64,000 nucleotides of DNA from Coffea arabica (GCF_036785885.1 NC_092323.1:13710501-13774500), one strand, 5' to 3'. Positions 13,046-27,343 are shown, counted from the stretch's first letter. The notes: generated by a model from the sequence alone, not told the origin. Numbers and translations: made by a program.

Positions 13046-13051
13046 TATAAA
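13046..13051 (+). promoter_or_regulatory. TATA box of the acyl-CoA oxidase gene
   Basis: TATAAA lies 85 bp before the first ATG of the downstream gene, in the context GCGTATAAACTACC. An ACGTCA core (13025-13030) lies just upstream. A start of transcription near 13076 would give a 5' UTR of about 55 nt. Confidence 0.55.
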
Positions 13052-13130
13052 CTACCCCTTCTGTCTTCATCTCTGCCCCTCCGATCTTCACACCCAAAAA
13101 CACACACTAGCGGTGCCTCTTCAGCTGAAG

Positions 13131-16100
13131 ATGATGGCATCAAGAACCCAAAATCCCGGCATTCAAGCGCCTGAAAATGATCAAGAAAACCAACAAAATC
13201 CAGTCACCACGCTGGCCACCACTCCGTGGCGGCGAATTGAGCGGCTATCGTTGCATCTAAACCCCTTCTCATCCAACCATTATGATCTATCGCACCAGCA
13301 GATGAAGATGTTAATTTGCGCGGCAAGAGCAAAGAAGATTGAGGTAAAAGTGGTGGAGCTGTCGAGTTTCATGAGAGGAAAGCATAGGGATATACAGGAG
13401 CAAGTATTTGACTACTTCAAGTCAAGGCCTGAGCTGCAAACCCCACTCGAGATATCAAAAGATGAGCACAGGGAGCTTTGCATGAGGCAGCTTGTTGGGC
13501 TTGTCAGAGAAGCTAATATTAGACCCTTTAAATATGTGGTTGAAGATCCAGCTAAATATTTCGCTATTGCTGAAGCTGTTGGTAGTGTTGACATGTCCCT
13601 TGCGATCAAGATGGGCGTGCAGTACAGGTAAATGGATGATTTAATTGATTGGTATTCAGTTATTCTGCACATTTATTAATTTTGTTTTTGTGTTTGAATT
13701 GGAGATATGGATTTAGATTTGTAGTTAGTTATCCTTGGGAATGACCCTTTTGAAATTATGGCAAGAATGTTTGTAAATGTTTCCTTTCCTGATTTCTAAG
13801 TATTTGTGTGGAGTAGCAAGGGTGATAACACAATAGGAGTGTATATGTATGGACTGAAAATAATGGAATTATCTGGTAGTACAAGAGGGAAAGAACGCGA
13901 TGAATGAGGGAACTTTGGTTAGAATGTGAAATAGTCTCTGACTAGTCCTACTTGGATAATTTGAACTGGTAACAAGTTAACATGAGTTAGATTGATTATG
14001 TCATTGCAGTGGATTAGGTGAAATAAGATTTATCATCATATCTAATTTTGGGATTTGGATGATGGGTGCACGTCTTATAACATGGACAGGGCAAGCCTTT
14101 GTGTGATATTTCTAGAAAAGGGATTGCAGAGGACAATATACACAACCTAGTTTGTGATTAAACAGAACTGTTATGTTCTGCAGTATGCCAATGTATGTCT
14201 CTGGATGTAATTGGGCTGAGAATGTTTAATTGAGTTGAGGTAATGCATATATGGAGTATAATATATTTGACTATCAGTTTTGCCTTTAATTTGATGACTG
14301 CATTTCTTGCTGTCTTTTCCTTCTCTTCCCCCCTTTAGAGCACTAGGTTGAACAATGATCAATTGTACCAGAGATGGGGTGAGTTAACTAGCTTTTGATT
14401 TTTTGTCTTTCTATCTACATTCTACAATAAGGTATTGGACTAGCCTCTTAGTTCTATTGGAGAATTCTGGCCAATAACTAAAGGATAGGGTTTAGTCAAA
14501 TTAGGACTGCAGGGTGTACATATAAGTTCAGCTATGGTTGTGAAAATTGTGCAAGTACCTGATCTGTTGCAGTCCTGAATACTAGCTGATTGATTTAATA
14601 TTTGGTTCTGAATTAATTAATGTTGAATAGAATCTTTACATTGTCACATCAGTGGATAGATGATGTGTATTAGAGATCTAGACTTATAGCATTTTCACTG
14701 GAAATTAAACTTGATGGAAATTGAAAAAACTTCCAGCTAATTGCGTCAGTTGCTTCTGCCTTTATTTCTTTCTGCTTGTATTATTGATATTTCCTGTCTG
14801 CCTTTGTTGCTTTCTTCTTGTATTATCGATATTTTTCCTGTCTGCTTGGCTTGCTTCTTGCTTCAAACCAATATGAACATCTTGGCCTTTTAAGCAGTTT
14901 TTTTCACTCAAACAATGTTACAAAAGCCAATGCTTTTTATGTAATTTGCAGTCTCTGGGGTGGGTCTATTCTCAACTTGGGAACTAAAAAGCATAGGGAT
15001 AAATACTTTGATGGTATAGACAACATGGAGTACCCTGGGTGTTTTGCAATGACAGAGCTTCACCATGGTATGCTCTTCCACCTGATCAATACTACTATAG
15101 CATTGTTACTTGTAATTTTTTTTTAAAGCACGTTCCAACCAATTTGTTTTGAATGATGAGGTTATGATTGCTGTATTTTCTGTTAATATTTAAGCAGACA
15201 TCAATCCCGTTTCATTTTCCCTTCTGTAGTGCAAGTGCAACTGCATGCTACAGAATTTCTAAAACAGTATCGTTTGATCATGTTGTTCTCTTACATAAAT
15301 ACTAGGTTTCACAAGTTTGTTTAACTTATGCAAAGAAGATGCACTTTCCTGTTTTGGGAAGCCAATTGAAAGAAAGTTGTTATGCTGATATTTCTTTCCA
15401 GGATTAATTTTTTAAGTAGTACTCTAATTGGTCATAATCCATATTCCAACTGCTTCAGTTTTAATTACCTTTTCTCAAATAATTTGTCAGAGTGCTTTTT
15501 TTTCTGATCCTCTCTCATTCGGTTATTTTGAAAAGGATCAAATGTTCAAGGCCTTCAGACTGTTGCAACATTTGATCCACTAACAGATGAATTCATTATC
15601 AACACACCAAATGATGGAGCTATCAAGTGGTGGATTGGGAATGCTGCAGTCCATGGAAAGTTTGCCTCAGTTTTTGCCAAGCTGATGTTACCAACTCATG
15701 ATACAAAAGGTACTTCTGATATGGGTGTTCATGCCTTTATTGTTCCAATTAGGGATCTCCGGACCCATAAGCCGCTGCCTGGGGTTGAAATACATGATTG
15801 TGGCCATAAAGTTGGCCTCAATGGAGTAGATAATGGAGCACTAAGATTCTGTTCAGTGAGGATTCCACGAGATAATCTTCTTAATCGTTTTGGAGATGTC
15901 TCACGGGATGGGAAATACACCAGCAGCCTGCCTAGTATCAGTAAAAGATTTGGAGCTACATTAGGGGAACTTGTAGGAGGAAGAGTCGTCCTTGCATATT
16001 CTTCAAGCGGTGTCCTTAAGATTGCTGCCACAATTGCTATAAGGTATTCTCTACTGCGCCAGCAGTTTGGTCCTCCCAAGCAACCTGAGATTACTATACT

Positions 16101-18000
16101 TGATTACCAGTCTCATCAGCACAAGCTAATGCCAATGCTGGCTTCAACTTATGCATTCCATTTTGCCACACTTCACTTGGTGGATAAATATTGTGAAATG
16201 AAGAAGACACATGATGAAGAGTCGGTTGGGGATGTCCATGCACTCTCTGCTGGACTCAAGGCCTATGTTACCTCTTATACTGCAAAGTCGTTGAACATAT
16301 GTAGAGAAGCTTGTGGAGGCCATGGTTATGCTGCCGTAAATAGGTTTGGTAGCTTGAGAAATGATCATGATATATTCCAGACATTTGAAGGGGATAACAC
16401 CGTTCTTCTTCAGCAGGTTTTATCTGGATCTCAATCTATTTTTATAATGCTCTCTTGTGATATATGCACTCTGATTCTCATGGACACTGAGACATCTATA
16501 TGCTTATAAGGACCTTCTGCATTGTAGTAGATTAAATCATGACTCTTTGAGGAATCTTGCTGCAATAGTTGGTTGGAGGGCGGGCTTTAGTAAGTTGAGG
16601 TGCTAAATTGTGTTGAAACATGACATTCTTAAGTCTCACTCTCACAGTTCATCACATCCGCTTGAAAGATGGTCAGGCCTGTGCTAGTAGATCATATTAT
16701 GCAGGATTAGGTGGTACAGTGTTTTTTATTTGAGGCTTTTAAATTACTCCTACCTTATATATCCACCCCTTCTTGTTTATAGATGGTGAAGCACATCTCA
16801 GTGGATTGGTAGGTAACTTGTTCTGCTAATTTGTTGCTTTTTGATGACTAAGATTCTGCTTTTTCCTCAGCAAAATTTATGATTGAACTATCCTGAAAGA
16901 CTCCTCTTAGATGGTGATTAATATCTAGTGGAATTGTTTATTCAAATTTATAATGTAATTCAGGTGGCGATTGACTTATTGAAGCAGTATCAACAGAAGT
17001 TCCGGGGGGGATCACTTGCCGTCACATGGAACTATTTGAAAGAGTCCATGAACACTTATCTTTCTCAGCCTAACCCAGTAACTTCCAGATGGGAAGGTGA
17101 AGACCATCTGCGGGATCCAAAATTCCAGTTGGATGCCTTCAGAGTGAGTTTGATTATCTGATGTAAAACAGGAAATGGATAGAATGCCTATACCTTGTAG
17201 TTGATGTAACATTTTTTGTGCAGTATCGTACATCTCGATTGCTTCAAAGTGTTGCTGCCCGACTTCAGAAACACTCCAAAACTCTTGGAGGGTTTGGTGC
17301 TTGGAATAGATGTTTGAATCACCTTTTGACGCTTGCTGAGTCCCATATTGAATCTGTCATTCTTGAAAGATTCATTGAAGCAGTGCGAAGGTACCTATAT
17401 TTCTAGCCCTCAGTTCTTCCCTTTTCCTCTTAATAATTGAGTTTGACTCTGGCTGCTTTTTGCTTCAGCTGTCCTGATGAAGGTTCCCGAAGTGCTCTGA
17501 AGCTTGTTTGTGATCTTTACGCTTTAGATAGAATTTGGAATGATATAGGGACTTATCGCAATGTGGACTATGTGGCCCCAAACAAAGCTAAGGTATTAAA
17601 GCTGATTCAGATGATAACCATGATTAAGAAAATTACGTGCTTTCACGATGATTATTTGTCCATCAGAGAAGAATTCATATCTATCAAGCTATCTTTTCAG
17701 AGACCCTGTTCTAGTGTCTTTGTATGTTACTCATTCTGACTGATGTCACATAATGACATTTGTACTGTCCAGAATCCGCTGCAGTTCCTGATTTGATAGT
17801 ACTTATACTCATGTTTATAGGATGCCATATTTGTGCAGGCCATTCACAAGTTGACAGAGTACCTGAGTTTCCAAGTTAGGAATATTGCAAGGGAACTTGT
17901 TGACGCCTTTGATCTTCCAGATTATGTCATCAGGGCTCCGATTGGATTGCAGACTGCAGGCGAAGCTTATTCACAGTATACTCAACATGTTGGCTTCTAG
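13131..18000 (+). CDS. ACX2: Peroxisomal acyl-CoA oxidase, ACX2 (long-chain) type, 708 aa
   Basis: Exons are 13131-13627, 14952-15067, 15536-16416, 16964-17143, 17224-17390, 17469-17592 and 17839-18000. They give 709 codons including stop, close to the usual 690-odd aa of plant ACX2. The enzyme carries out the first step of peroxisomal beta-oxidation, oxidising long-chain acyl-CoA to the trans-2-enoyl-CoA with FAD and O2 and releasing H2O2. A PTS2 import signal, R-I-x5-H-L, sits at residues 35-43. The family segments [42 protein letters not shown] and [20 protein letters not shown] are present. TFEGDNT (Glu about 489) holds the expected catalytic base. The protein ends in [11 protein letters not shown] with no PTS1, as expected for a PTS2 protein. 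Two ATGs are adjacent (13131, 13134) and the first was chosen. The gene is tail-to-tail with the DUF632 gene. Identification is secure; substrate length preference is inferred from the ACX2 family. Confidence 0.95.
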
Positions 18001-19025
18001 TTCCAGAGAGAAAGCTGGGTCCTTTTTACTTTCCCCTGTTCTTGATCTGCACTGGAAAGGAAGAAGTCGGAGTTATAGTTTTGTTGTTACTTCGAGGAAT
18101 AAAAATATGAACAGTGGTTACCGCTATATTTCCTCATCTTACTTTCTCAAAATTTCGAATTTCGTAAAGATAGCAGATTGATACTTCAGCAGAAATGCTG
18201 ATCCTTTGATAGATAATTGTAACTTGCGTATACAAAGAATATCTAAACGTGAATCTCCTATACAAGAAATATTCTTGATGTCACCAATTTGAAAGGATCT
18301 GCTGTCTCTGAAAGTGTTTGTTCTTTTGAAGGAAATCCAGATGCGACAGCTTCTGATCTATTTAATTTGGCTCTCTGGACAAGAGAAACTTGATGACTTC
18401 ATTTAGGTTCCCATAGACAATTTAATCTTATCAGATGACGCGTTTGCCAGCACATGACTGATTATGAATGAGATGAAATAATTTACAATACCATCAACAG
18501 CAAGTATTAGTCTCATTTGATTCCTCCACTTTTTCTTCTGTATAACTGAGGAAGCCAAATAAAGATGAAATGCCATTTTGACGGTGTGCCATGTTGGGGT
18601 TCATATGTCACTTCAGTAAACTTTCTATCAAATGCAAACTACATACGACATGAACACTGTTGGTTCAACTGCTTCTCTTTTGGGATATTGTTGTTACAAC
18701 GCAGTTATGCTGATCAAGGCTCCTTAATTGCCACCACCTAGTTGCCAAACACCAGAAACCTTTGCCCTGGTATCGTAGCTTATGCATCCAGCTGAATGCA
18801 AGCAGACCAAGATTTAAGTCCACAAACTAATCACCAAGAAAGAAATCAGAACAGGAAAACATTTAGATAAGAACAAAAATACAAGGATCTGCACAATGCC
18901 TTGAAACACAAGTCCCCTTTTACCCATCCAGTTAAGCTATGTAAAAGATAAGAATTCCATCCTCCTGTTCATTAGAGTTCCTATTCTCACCAAGCTGTTG
19001 GTTACAATCAAACACAAAATATACC
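18001..19025. other. Convergent intergenic region with the 3' UTRs of two genes
   Basis: The space between the ACX2 stop and the DUF632-gene stop is about 1 kb. It must hold both 3' UTRs. I see no further ORF, RNA gene or repeat in it. Confidence 0.6.
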
Positions 19026-22000
19026 TCATATGGTATGTGACCTTGGTGGTGGTCTGTAATTGTAATATGCATTTATAGCTGTCAAACTTTTCTGCTTAAC
19101 ATCTTCGTACATTTTCTGTGAAGCCTCAGAAAACTTGGTTAGACTGTCCAATACCTTTGCCAAACTTGTTTGTAAGCTATTCAAATTTGCAGACCTGTCA
19201 TCAATTTTCTCTTCATTGTTGCACTCCAATTCTCCATTATTGCCAGCTTCGGGCGTGTTTTCTTTCTTGGGTGGTTCATCAGCTTGATGTCCAATTGACT
19301 GGCGAAGATCAGATAAAAAGACTCTGATTGCATCACTAAGTTCTTGTGATGGCAAACATTTGATGCCGGCAGACAACTCACGACAGAGAGCGAATATTGG
19401 TGGTGGTAAAACTGGACGAGGAGAAAATACTCTTCTGCCCTTGTATCGTTCTTGAGGCTGCAAGATGCAGTTCTGTAGCCAACTGTTTAGAGCTTCTACA
19501 TATGATGTGAGACTGTTGATCCAATCAGCAAAACTCAAGCCAAAACATTCTACTTCATGCAGCAGCTGCAACATGATATCCTTGTGCGCATCTCCTTGGG
19601 CAGTCCCTCCCGAGGTCTTTGAATGGTATGCTAACGAGATGGTTATATACTGTGAATAATGACACTCAAGCATCCATTTCCACATCCAGATTAATCTGCT
19701 AGGGAACACCAATGACAAAATTCAAACTATGAGAGTCCTAAACCAACTAAATTTAGTTCCAGTCTTCAAAAAACTGGAGAGCTGGTACTCGTGATTTATG
19801 TACCAACCGAAAGGATCTTGAAAACCACCAAAGTACAAACTTTATACATTTAAAAGCAAAGGTAATGCAGAAGGAATCTCACCCTTGAATAAGTTCCAAA
19901 AGTTGGGGCAACAATTCATCATCCCTCAGTCTCTCAATCCGCTTTGAGATTGAATCAACAGCATGAAGGGCAACTGAAATTCGTGAATGCAAATGTTTTA
20001 CCACAGCTCTGGTTTTGTCAATTACTTGGGCACTAAGATCCTTTGCAGATTGGTGCCTGAGCTGGTTGCACTTTCGGTCATACTCCTTCTGGATAGATTC
20101 ACTGGCCTACAAAGGTAAATTGAAAAAGAAGTGAGGTTCAAAACACATATATAGGACAGAATGCTCCAATTTGAAAATGAAATCTAAGAATCTATGTTGC
20201 AATCTGCTGCTAATATCATTCATCCAAAGCAAAAACTTTGTTGAAATTCAGATGTTATACCACATGCAAGTGAATCCATCCTTCGCATAATACCATAGGA
20301 CACTTAAAATCATTTTCACATAGTGAAATTACTCCATACCAACCTGCAGTCATGTTTAAACCCAATTGAATTAGATTAGTTTACTCAAATCTCTGATCAT
20401 AGGGTGATCCACTGGTTAAACTGACAGATCATCTTGTTCAAAAGAGTGTCACATGATCTTTAAATTAGTTAAATGTAGGGTAAATCAATTATCAGATGTT
20501 TGATAGTGTAAATAAGAAATTAACTAAGAAGAAATAATTATTGGTTATTGGTGGAATTTCAAAATGTTTGATTTGTGCAATAGAAGAAGACAGAAGAGTC
20601 TTGGATGATGCTTTAGGATATAGCACTGAGTTTTATATGCTGAACCTGCAAAAATTGAATGTTAATCTCTATAAGAGAAATGACACTCCAAATAAAACAG
20701 ATCGAGTATATATTGTTGCCCAATTAAATTTAAAATATTATTCGCTGACCCTAAAAGTTAGAGGAAGAACCTCAGCGATTTGTCAAATATTAATCAACCA
20801 TATAATGCTCTGGCTTCAGTTCATAGTGACTATACTAATTTTTCTTTTAAACGAGAAATGTTTTTGGTTCAATTAGTTTATATTGACACTGCACTTTCGC
20901 GATCCTGAAAATGAGGAAAAGAACACACTAGAAAAAACTTTACAGATATGTATGTATGTATGTATGTATGCATGCATGCATGAAGAACCAAAGACACCCA
21001 AACATCCAAAGAACATCTGAGGACTACATTTCTGTTGTTTAGTCAATAAAATTTGCATATAACTGTACTTCTCAGAGGTGTCTCAATCTTCGATTATACC
21101 ATCATGGAAAAATAATGGTACGACACTCCATTGACATCAAAGGACAAGCCCCATTCTCCAAAATGCTATCAGTGTCTAAACGCTATTAATCTCTTACTTA
21201 AGGGAGGCTGAAGAGAAAGGGACAACTTTAGGCTTTGGCAGGGAATAATTTTGATAATTCAACAATTAAGGGAATGGGAAAGCAACACCTAATGATGAAC
21301 AAACAGAAAAGTCCATTAAAGTTGACTGTACTATCTTTTGAGTTTGTGCTTTTCTTTTGTCACTATTATTTTGCTTTTTCCCACACCTGCTGCCTTCTAT
21401 CTGAAGATTTCATCCTAGATAAGTTGCTTAGATGTACCACCAAAAGAAGTTAGAAGAACGTATGTACATACCTTCATATTTTGATGCAAATGACATATCA
21501 AAGGAAAACTGATATAATATGAATTAAAAGATCAAAGTACAAGTTATATGAATAGTTGAAGATGCAGGAGCTTTAAGCATCAAAGAAGTTCGCAAGGAAA
21601 ATAAGGGAATTAACTTAATTAGAGCCAAAGAAGTGTAGCAAAAGACAGAAAACAATGTATGCTCATCTACACCAATTTTCATTCTGAATCAGCAAGCGCA
21701 ATATGCCATTTAAAGCCATGTCATGCAACAGACTTTGAACTTCAGTACACGAACCAACTTGGTAACCTAACGAGTCTATAAAACAAGAATTATCATTAAC
21801 TTGTTGACAGGGAAAAACCTTGAGAACTTACAGGATTTAACATAACAAGAGAATTTTTCAACAGAGACGGACAAAAGCAACACAAAAGATGTACCTTGAC
21901 TTCATCATATAACTTCCTCTCCCATGCATAGAGTCTATCCAAGGTAGAAGAATGACTTCCAGCAGCCATGCAGAACTCCTCCATGAAGTCACTACTACTA

Positions 22001-23800
22001 CCGTCATTGTCATCTTTAGTAAGAGGAGTTCTTGAAGAAGAGGACCTTGAAGATGTTGTCCGCTTCCATGTAATAACCTTTGTTGCGTGCTGCTCTGGAT
22101 CTGCTCAAGTATAAGAAGTTTTTTAAAAAAAATAAAAAGAGCATGGTCAATCACACATGTTTGTGAAGAAACATTCTCCTTTGTCATCATTACCTTAAAA
22201 TCTACAAACTTGAACTCATCGATGAAGAAAAGCTCCAACACTGTTGCAATTTATATAAATCTAAGGAATTCTTGCTGAACTAGATACCAAACCTTAGTTT
22301 ATCATATCTCCAAGTCCAAAGGAACAATCACATTGCCAGAATGGCTGGGGATGGAGCACAGATAAACAAACAGTATGCATTCAAGAATCTATACTTAAAA
22401 GTGATGACGACCAATCTCAAACAACACACGACCTTATTTAATTAGAACCTCCTCAATGTCTAAACTTTGCTAAGTGGAAAATTACAAATGAAATTCCATA
22501 ACATCATTGATATTAACAATGTTTTGTTAGAAAAAAGAAAAAGTAAATAAAACTCACCATCAGATACGTTTGCATTTTTTCCTTGGCAGCAAGCTGTTTT
22601 GAAAGAAGCCAAATAAACTGCAACTGGTGCTTTTCCTACAAGAATGATATAAGCTCAGCATTTGCAACCAGAAAATTTGCCATAAGAAGAGGCACATGCA
22701 ATAATCCAAATGTTACATTACTAAAAAGTAGTTAATAAGCAAGTCAATATCACCAACAAATAGTTACCTTTAGCTTCAGCATATCCAACTTGGATTTTAT
22801 TTGCCTCAAGCATCCTAGAAATTCCTTTCCCTGATTCAGATGCTTTGGAAAACCAGTGCTCAATGTCTTTTATACTAGGCAGAAAATCTTTAGCCCTGTG
22901 AGTAATGAACTCTGAAGGATCCTCTCTGTCAGTGCACATGTCCTTCCCCACTGCAGACTTATCTCTCCTGGAGATTGACTGCTCAGAACCTGTTTTGCCC
23001 ACTGATGTTCCAACAGAGCCATTCCTTTTTGGTTCTATGTTCATATCCTTAACTTCACTATCAACTACTGGCTGAGGACCACTTTGAGTCCTTTGAGGTA
23101 TAGATGAGTTCCCATTGTACACAACCAACTTGCTATTGCTCTGCACCTTTGATTTTGGTGTCACGAACACTTCATCCATTTCATTGTTGCTATTAAAACC
23201 CGCATGTTTTTCCCCAACAACGCCATGCATTTTCACATCATCGAAATCCAGAGGCACATTGTTATCCCCAACAAATCTAAAGCTCTCAGAATCATCAATT
23301 GGATAAAAAAAGTCCCAAGAAGATCCTGATTCAGGAGGTGGAGGTGGAGGTGGAGGCGGTGGTGGTGGAGGCGTCACGTACTCATCATCACCCACATACA
23401 TATTCCTTGGTAAATTTGGAATCATCCTAACAGTCACAGCACTAGTCCCACCTGACATCATATAACTCATCCTAGCATTGGGTGGTGAAAGGGGGCTCCC
23501 ATTAAGCACTGGAGAACCTGAAACACCCCCAATGTGAGATGGCGAGGGCGACAGATACGAAGAATGTGAAGGGGTTTTTTCCAGTTCAGTGGCTGAAGTA
23601 GGTATAGAGGACTCTATAAGTGCTTCAGCCTCAGCATATCTCCTAAGAGCATTCCCAATATTTCTTAATGATTCAACATAAGCAACATGAGCAGCTGCTA
23701 AAGCATATCTTGATTCAATAGCTCGTTTGATAAATCTTGTCCTTTCTTTGCATAGTCTTAAAGCTTCACTCCTCCCCTCTTTTGAGCTTGTTACACCCAT
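19026..23800 (-). CDS. DUF630/DUF632 protein, NRG2/APSR1-like, 736 aa
   Basis: Exons in transcript order are 23800-22768, 22635-22558, 22100-21895, 20106-19883 and 19695-19026, totalling 737 codons including stop. The N terminus, MGVTSSKEGRSEALRLCKER, is a DUF630 start with an N-myristoylation-like MGxxxS motif, followed by RFIKRAIESRYALAAAHVAY. A run of about 13 prolines (plus-strand 23333-23372) precedes an acidic, Ser-rich linker. DUF632 begins near residue 303 (IKDIEHWFSKASESGKGISR) and includes GKAPVAVYLAS, KVITWKRTTSSRSSSSR, LDRLYAWERKLYDEVKASES and MLECHYSQYITISLAYHSK. It is predicted to be largely helical. Relatives include nitrate regulatory gene 2, a nuclear regulator of nitrate signalling, and APSR1, which affects root meristem growth under low phosphate; which subgroup this copy belongs to cannot be told. 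The 1.8-kb intron 3 holds no recognised feature. Confidence 0.92.
20945..20982 (+). repeat. TATG/CATG tetranucleotide microsatellite
   Basis: About five TATG units run into three CATG units, inside intron 3 of the DUF632 gene. The junction of the two unit types suggests a point change spread by slippage. Confidence 0.8.
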
Positions 23801-24737
23801 CTCTCTTTTACCATCAAATCAAGCATACCACTTTATCAAAGAAACCAACATTTTTGGCTTTTCTTCAGCATAATCATAGCACATTTCTCTCAGAGCCTAT
23901 AAACCAATCCTATTTCAGTAACTAATGACATTTCATTCATATAAACAAACTCCACTTGCCAACCAAAATTTCACAAAACAAATTAGAACCCAGAAAAGGA
24001 AATGAGCTAAGAACCAAGAAATCAAACCTCTGCAGTACCTTCTTGCACTCAAATTTTGGCCTCAAACTTCAGAAGAGCAAATGCAGCACAAAACAAAGCA
24101 ACCCTTTTGAGAAGCCTGGAGGCTGGAGCAGCATGTCTTCCAAGAAACCAAAATCCACTTAAAAAAGCCTTTCTTTTGATAAATAAGAAAAAGCCCACTT
24201 GAAAATGACTCCAAAGTTCTGAGCTTTTTGGTTTTGTGAAAGTAACATTCCAGTTTCACACTGAAAAAAGGACCCCAAACTCTCGGTTATTTCATGAAAG
24301 AATCAAAAGACTTGAGACTGAGAAAATGTTCTTTTTAAGCAATAAAAATGAAAGCTGAACAGACTAGGAAATAAAAGGAGTAGATGATGGGTTCAATCTG
24401 CATAATCAATCCATCCACGAATTTCAGTTTCAACCTTTTTTATGGTCTGAGAACAGAGGAGTTTGTTGTGTAACAGAGAGGTGATGTGAGCAAGAAATGC
24501 AGAAACTATGAGACAAAAAAGGAGCAAAAGTGAGAGAAAGGAATATGGCACAGTAGATACACACACTACGGCGGCATTGCCTTGATATCTGTGCAAATGC
24601 TAATCTACATTGATTTATTATTGATTCATTCACTCATTCCCGTTTAATTACTTGCCGAACTAGCCAAAGTTAAATCAAATGACAAAAATGTGTAGAATCT
24701 AGTCTGGAACTCTGCCATGGAATGTACATACAGTACA

Positions 24738-24738
<1 letters not shown>
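23801..24738. other. 5' region of the DUF630/DUF632 gene
   Basis: The stretch before the ATG at 23800 is moderately AT-rich and probably holds the 5' UTR (possibly with an intron) and promoter. Minus-strand ORFs at 24.06-24.63 kb look non-conserved. No clear TATA box could be assigned. Confidence 0.4.

Positions 24739-24773
<35 letters not shown>
24739..24773. repeat. (AT)n microsatellite
   Basis: An uninterrupted AT dinucleotide tract of about 17 units lies upstream of the DUF632 gene. It is likely polymorphic and can form a cruciform. Confidence 0.9.
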
Positions 24774-24777
<4 letters not shown>

Positions 24778-27343
24778 TCATTAGTATCACGAATTTTTTC
24801 TTTTTAATACTCCAGGAAAAGTTTTTAGTATCATTGATTGGATATACATTTTTTGAGTTTTGTGTTTAGACGATTTTAGTATAACAATTTTATCCAAATC
24901 TGTTTTTTTTTTTCAGCCTGTCCCAAGTCAATTAGATCAGCCAAACATATGCGTCATTTAGAAGCCAGAAGTGAGAAGAGGAGATTGGAATCCATAATTT
25001 TTAAGTTATAGAGCTTTACCTACCTTGGATAAGAAATTATTTGAAATATTATTTAGAATAAATAATGTGGCATTTATTTGTAACGTAATATATGTAAGAT
25101 AAAAAGATAAAAAAGTGTGTTGAAAATTATATTTGTGATGCAAACAAAAGAAAAATATTTGTTTTTTTTTCCTAAACTTCCAAAGAAGGAGACATAAAGA
25201 GAGAAAATTCTTTCTTGCTTTGCTTACGCAACCGTTTTGTCCCTTCCATCTTAATTCCCTTGCCTTAGCAACTTATAAATTGGCGTAACTCGTGTAAGAT
25301 GCAATATTTCATGGCCAAAGATCCATTTTCTTTATTTCACGGGTCCATTTGATTGCATTTTTTTTGGGAAATTTTCGAACTTTTGTACCAAAAAAAAACA
25401 TTGTATTAACTTTTTGAAATATAACGTGTGTAACCAATAAAAGATGGTTCAGCAATGTGTTAAATAGGAGATATTCTTCAAAAGTACAAGAAAATCTTTT
25501 ATCTCTTAAAAGTTTTCTCGGCCAGAAATTTCCATTTAGATAGTTCTTGCTTGGGTAAATTCAAGTCATTTGGATTACTATTTTTAGGAGTTTTTGAAAA
25601 AAATATACTGTAATAATTTGATAAATATGAGATAAAAAAATAATTAAAAATTATACTTACGAAAAACATAATTTTTTTTTTGTTTGTAAAATATCACAAT
25701 CCAAACAAAGTTGGCGATGAGCCAAGGCCGTTCGAGTTTAGTCCCATGCAGCATCACTGCATGGTACTCTATCAATATCAGTATGTAGTAGTAAATTTGT
25801 CAGCTTTGGCAGTTGTGCAGCGTTGGAGCTTTTGTTGGAAAATGTGCGCCTTGGTCTTTCCAATAGACCCTCCAAGGCTCCCATAAATCAGGCCTCCTTT
25901 GGTCCACTCTTTTGATTTTTTGGATCCCATTTTGTTTTAGTATTATTATTGGCTAAAAAAAAAAAAGTTTTATGTGATAAATTTAATATATAGAAAAACT
26001 CTTTGTAGTTTTAAAACGTACAAAATGATACCTTATACTTTGAACAAAATTATAAAGATTACGGAATTCGTTAAACTTAACAGGAACAGACGAAATAACA
26101 AAAATATCCTAATATAATTAAGTAAAAGACAGTTCAACAAAATCATTTGTTTTCATTCTATAGAGAGAGAGAGTTGGGAGTTAAGGAGTATAATAGATAT
26201 ATTTGTAAATGTTTTCATTAATTTTAACAGATTCCGTCACCTTTATAATTTATTTCGAAATATAATGTATCATTTTATACATTTTGAAACTATGTGAGGT
26301 TTTCTGTATATTAAATTTAATACAATGGACTTTTTTGTTTTTTACCCATTATTATTTGATGGAGAAAAACCAGGGTCATGGCCTTTGGCTTTTGTCTGTG
26401 GGTATTGCTGTTGCTGTTGCTTTTTTGCTGGCTGCAATTTGTATTTTGTAGTGGAGGTCATGTAGGTGAGGAGACAACCCCTTCGTTTTCTCTTTCTTCT
26501 TCTTCTAATTTTTTACAATTATGTTTAAATTTCTTTTTCTACATCCTGCGTTTCTATTGCTGCATATAAATTTTGATAATAATTTGTTGAAAACTTTTAT
26601 TTTATGGATAAATATATATAATTTCTTACAAAATATATTTAATTTCATAAGTTATTATTATAAATTAAAATAAATATATTTTATTATAAAATCTAAGTAT
26701 TTTCTATTTATATGAGCCATTCTTATTATTTAAATGTTATGATATATCAAATGTTGTTAAACAAAAGAATAAAATATTTTTATCAAAGATGAACCGCGCT
26801 TAGTTTCTTAAAATAACATATGATAATCTAATACTTTACATAATGAAATAATTATATATAGATTAAGCCTTAAAAAATTCTTAATAAGAATAACCAAGAA
26901 AAAAAAAACAATATGTATAGTAAATATGTATCTCTATTTTTTAATCTTAATAAGAAAGTTTTGATAAATATATAACTTAATTTAATTATCTTTGATAAAG
27001 ATAGACTACTTTTAATTTTTGCTAATGATTTAGGATAATTAAATATTTTTATAAGAAAACAACGCTAAATATTTAGTCATAAAAAGAAATATTCAGCATA
27101 TTATTGTCAAAAATTATATATCATTAAAAAATTCGAAGGAGTAACAAGATCCAAACATAATAAAGAAAAGAAGAAGAAAAGGAAGAAAAATGAAAAGGCT
27201 TATAAGACAACTTTTCACAATGAGGGATATAATTATATTGTTTGCTGGTAACATACATATGATTAACAGTCATAAGAAGGCAACTTGTAGATTGGTGAAT
27301 ATAGAAAGTGATTTGCTATTGATGCCTAATTATAGGGAACAAT
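24774..27343. other. AT-rich intergenic DNA with MITE remnants
   Basis: Two fragments of the TTTGGATAG MITE family lie at about 25025-25165 and 25598-25690; they share GATAAAAAGATAAAAAAGTG-type and TACTGTAATAATTTGATAAA-type motifs with the other copies. The remainder is very AT-rich, especially 26580-27180. Short ORFs such as the one at 26378-26569 are low-complexity and not convincing genes. Confidence 0.5.

Noticed and set aside
14818-15126. 102-codon plus-strand ORF
   Set aside because: It is intron sequence reading into exon 2 and then intron 2 of the acyl-CoA oxidase gene, not a separate gene.
20541-20876. 111-codon ORF inside an intron of the DUF632 gene
   Set aside because: No domain, AT-rich composition, located in a 1.8-kb intron; likely chance.
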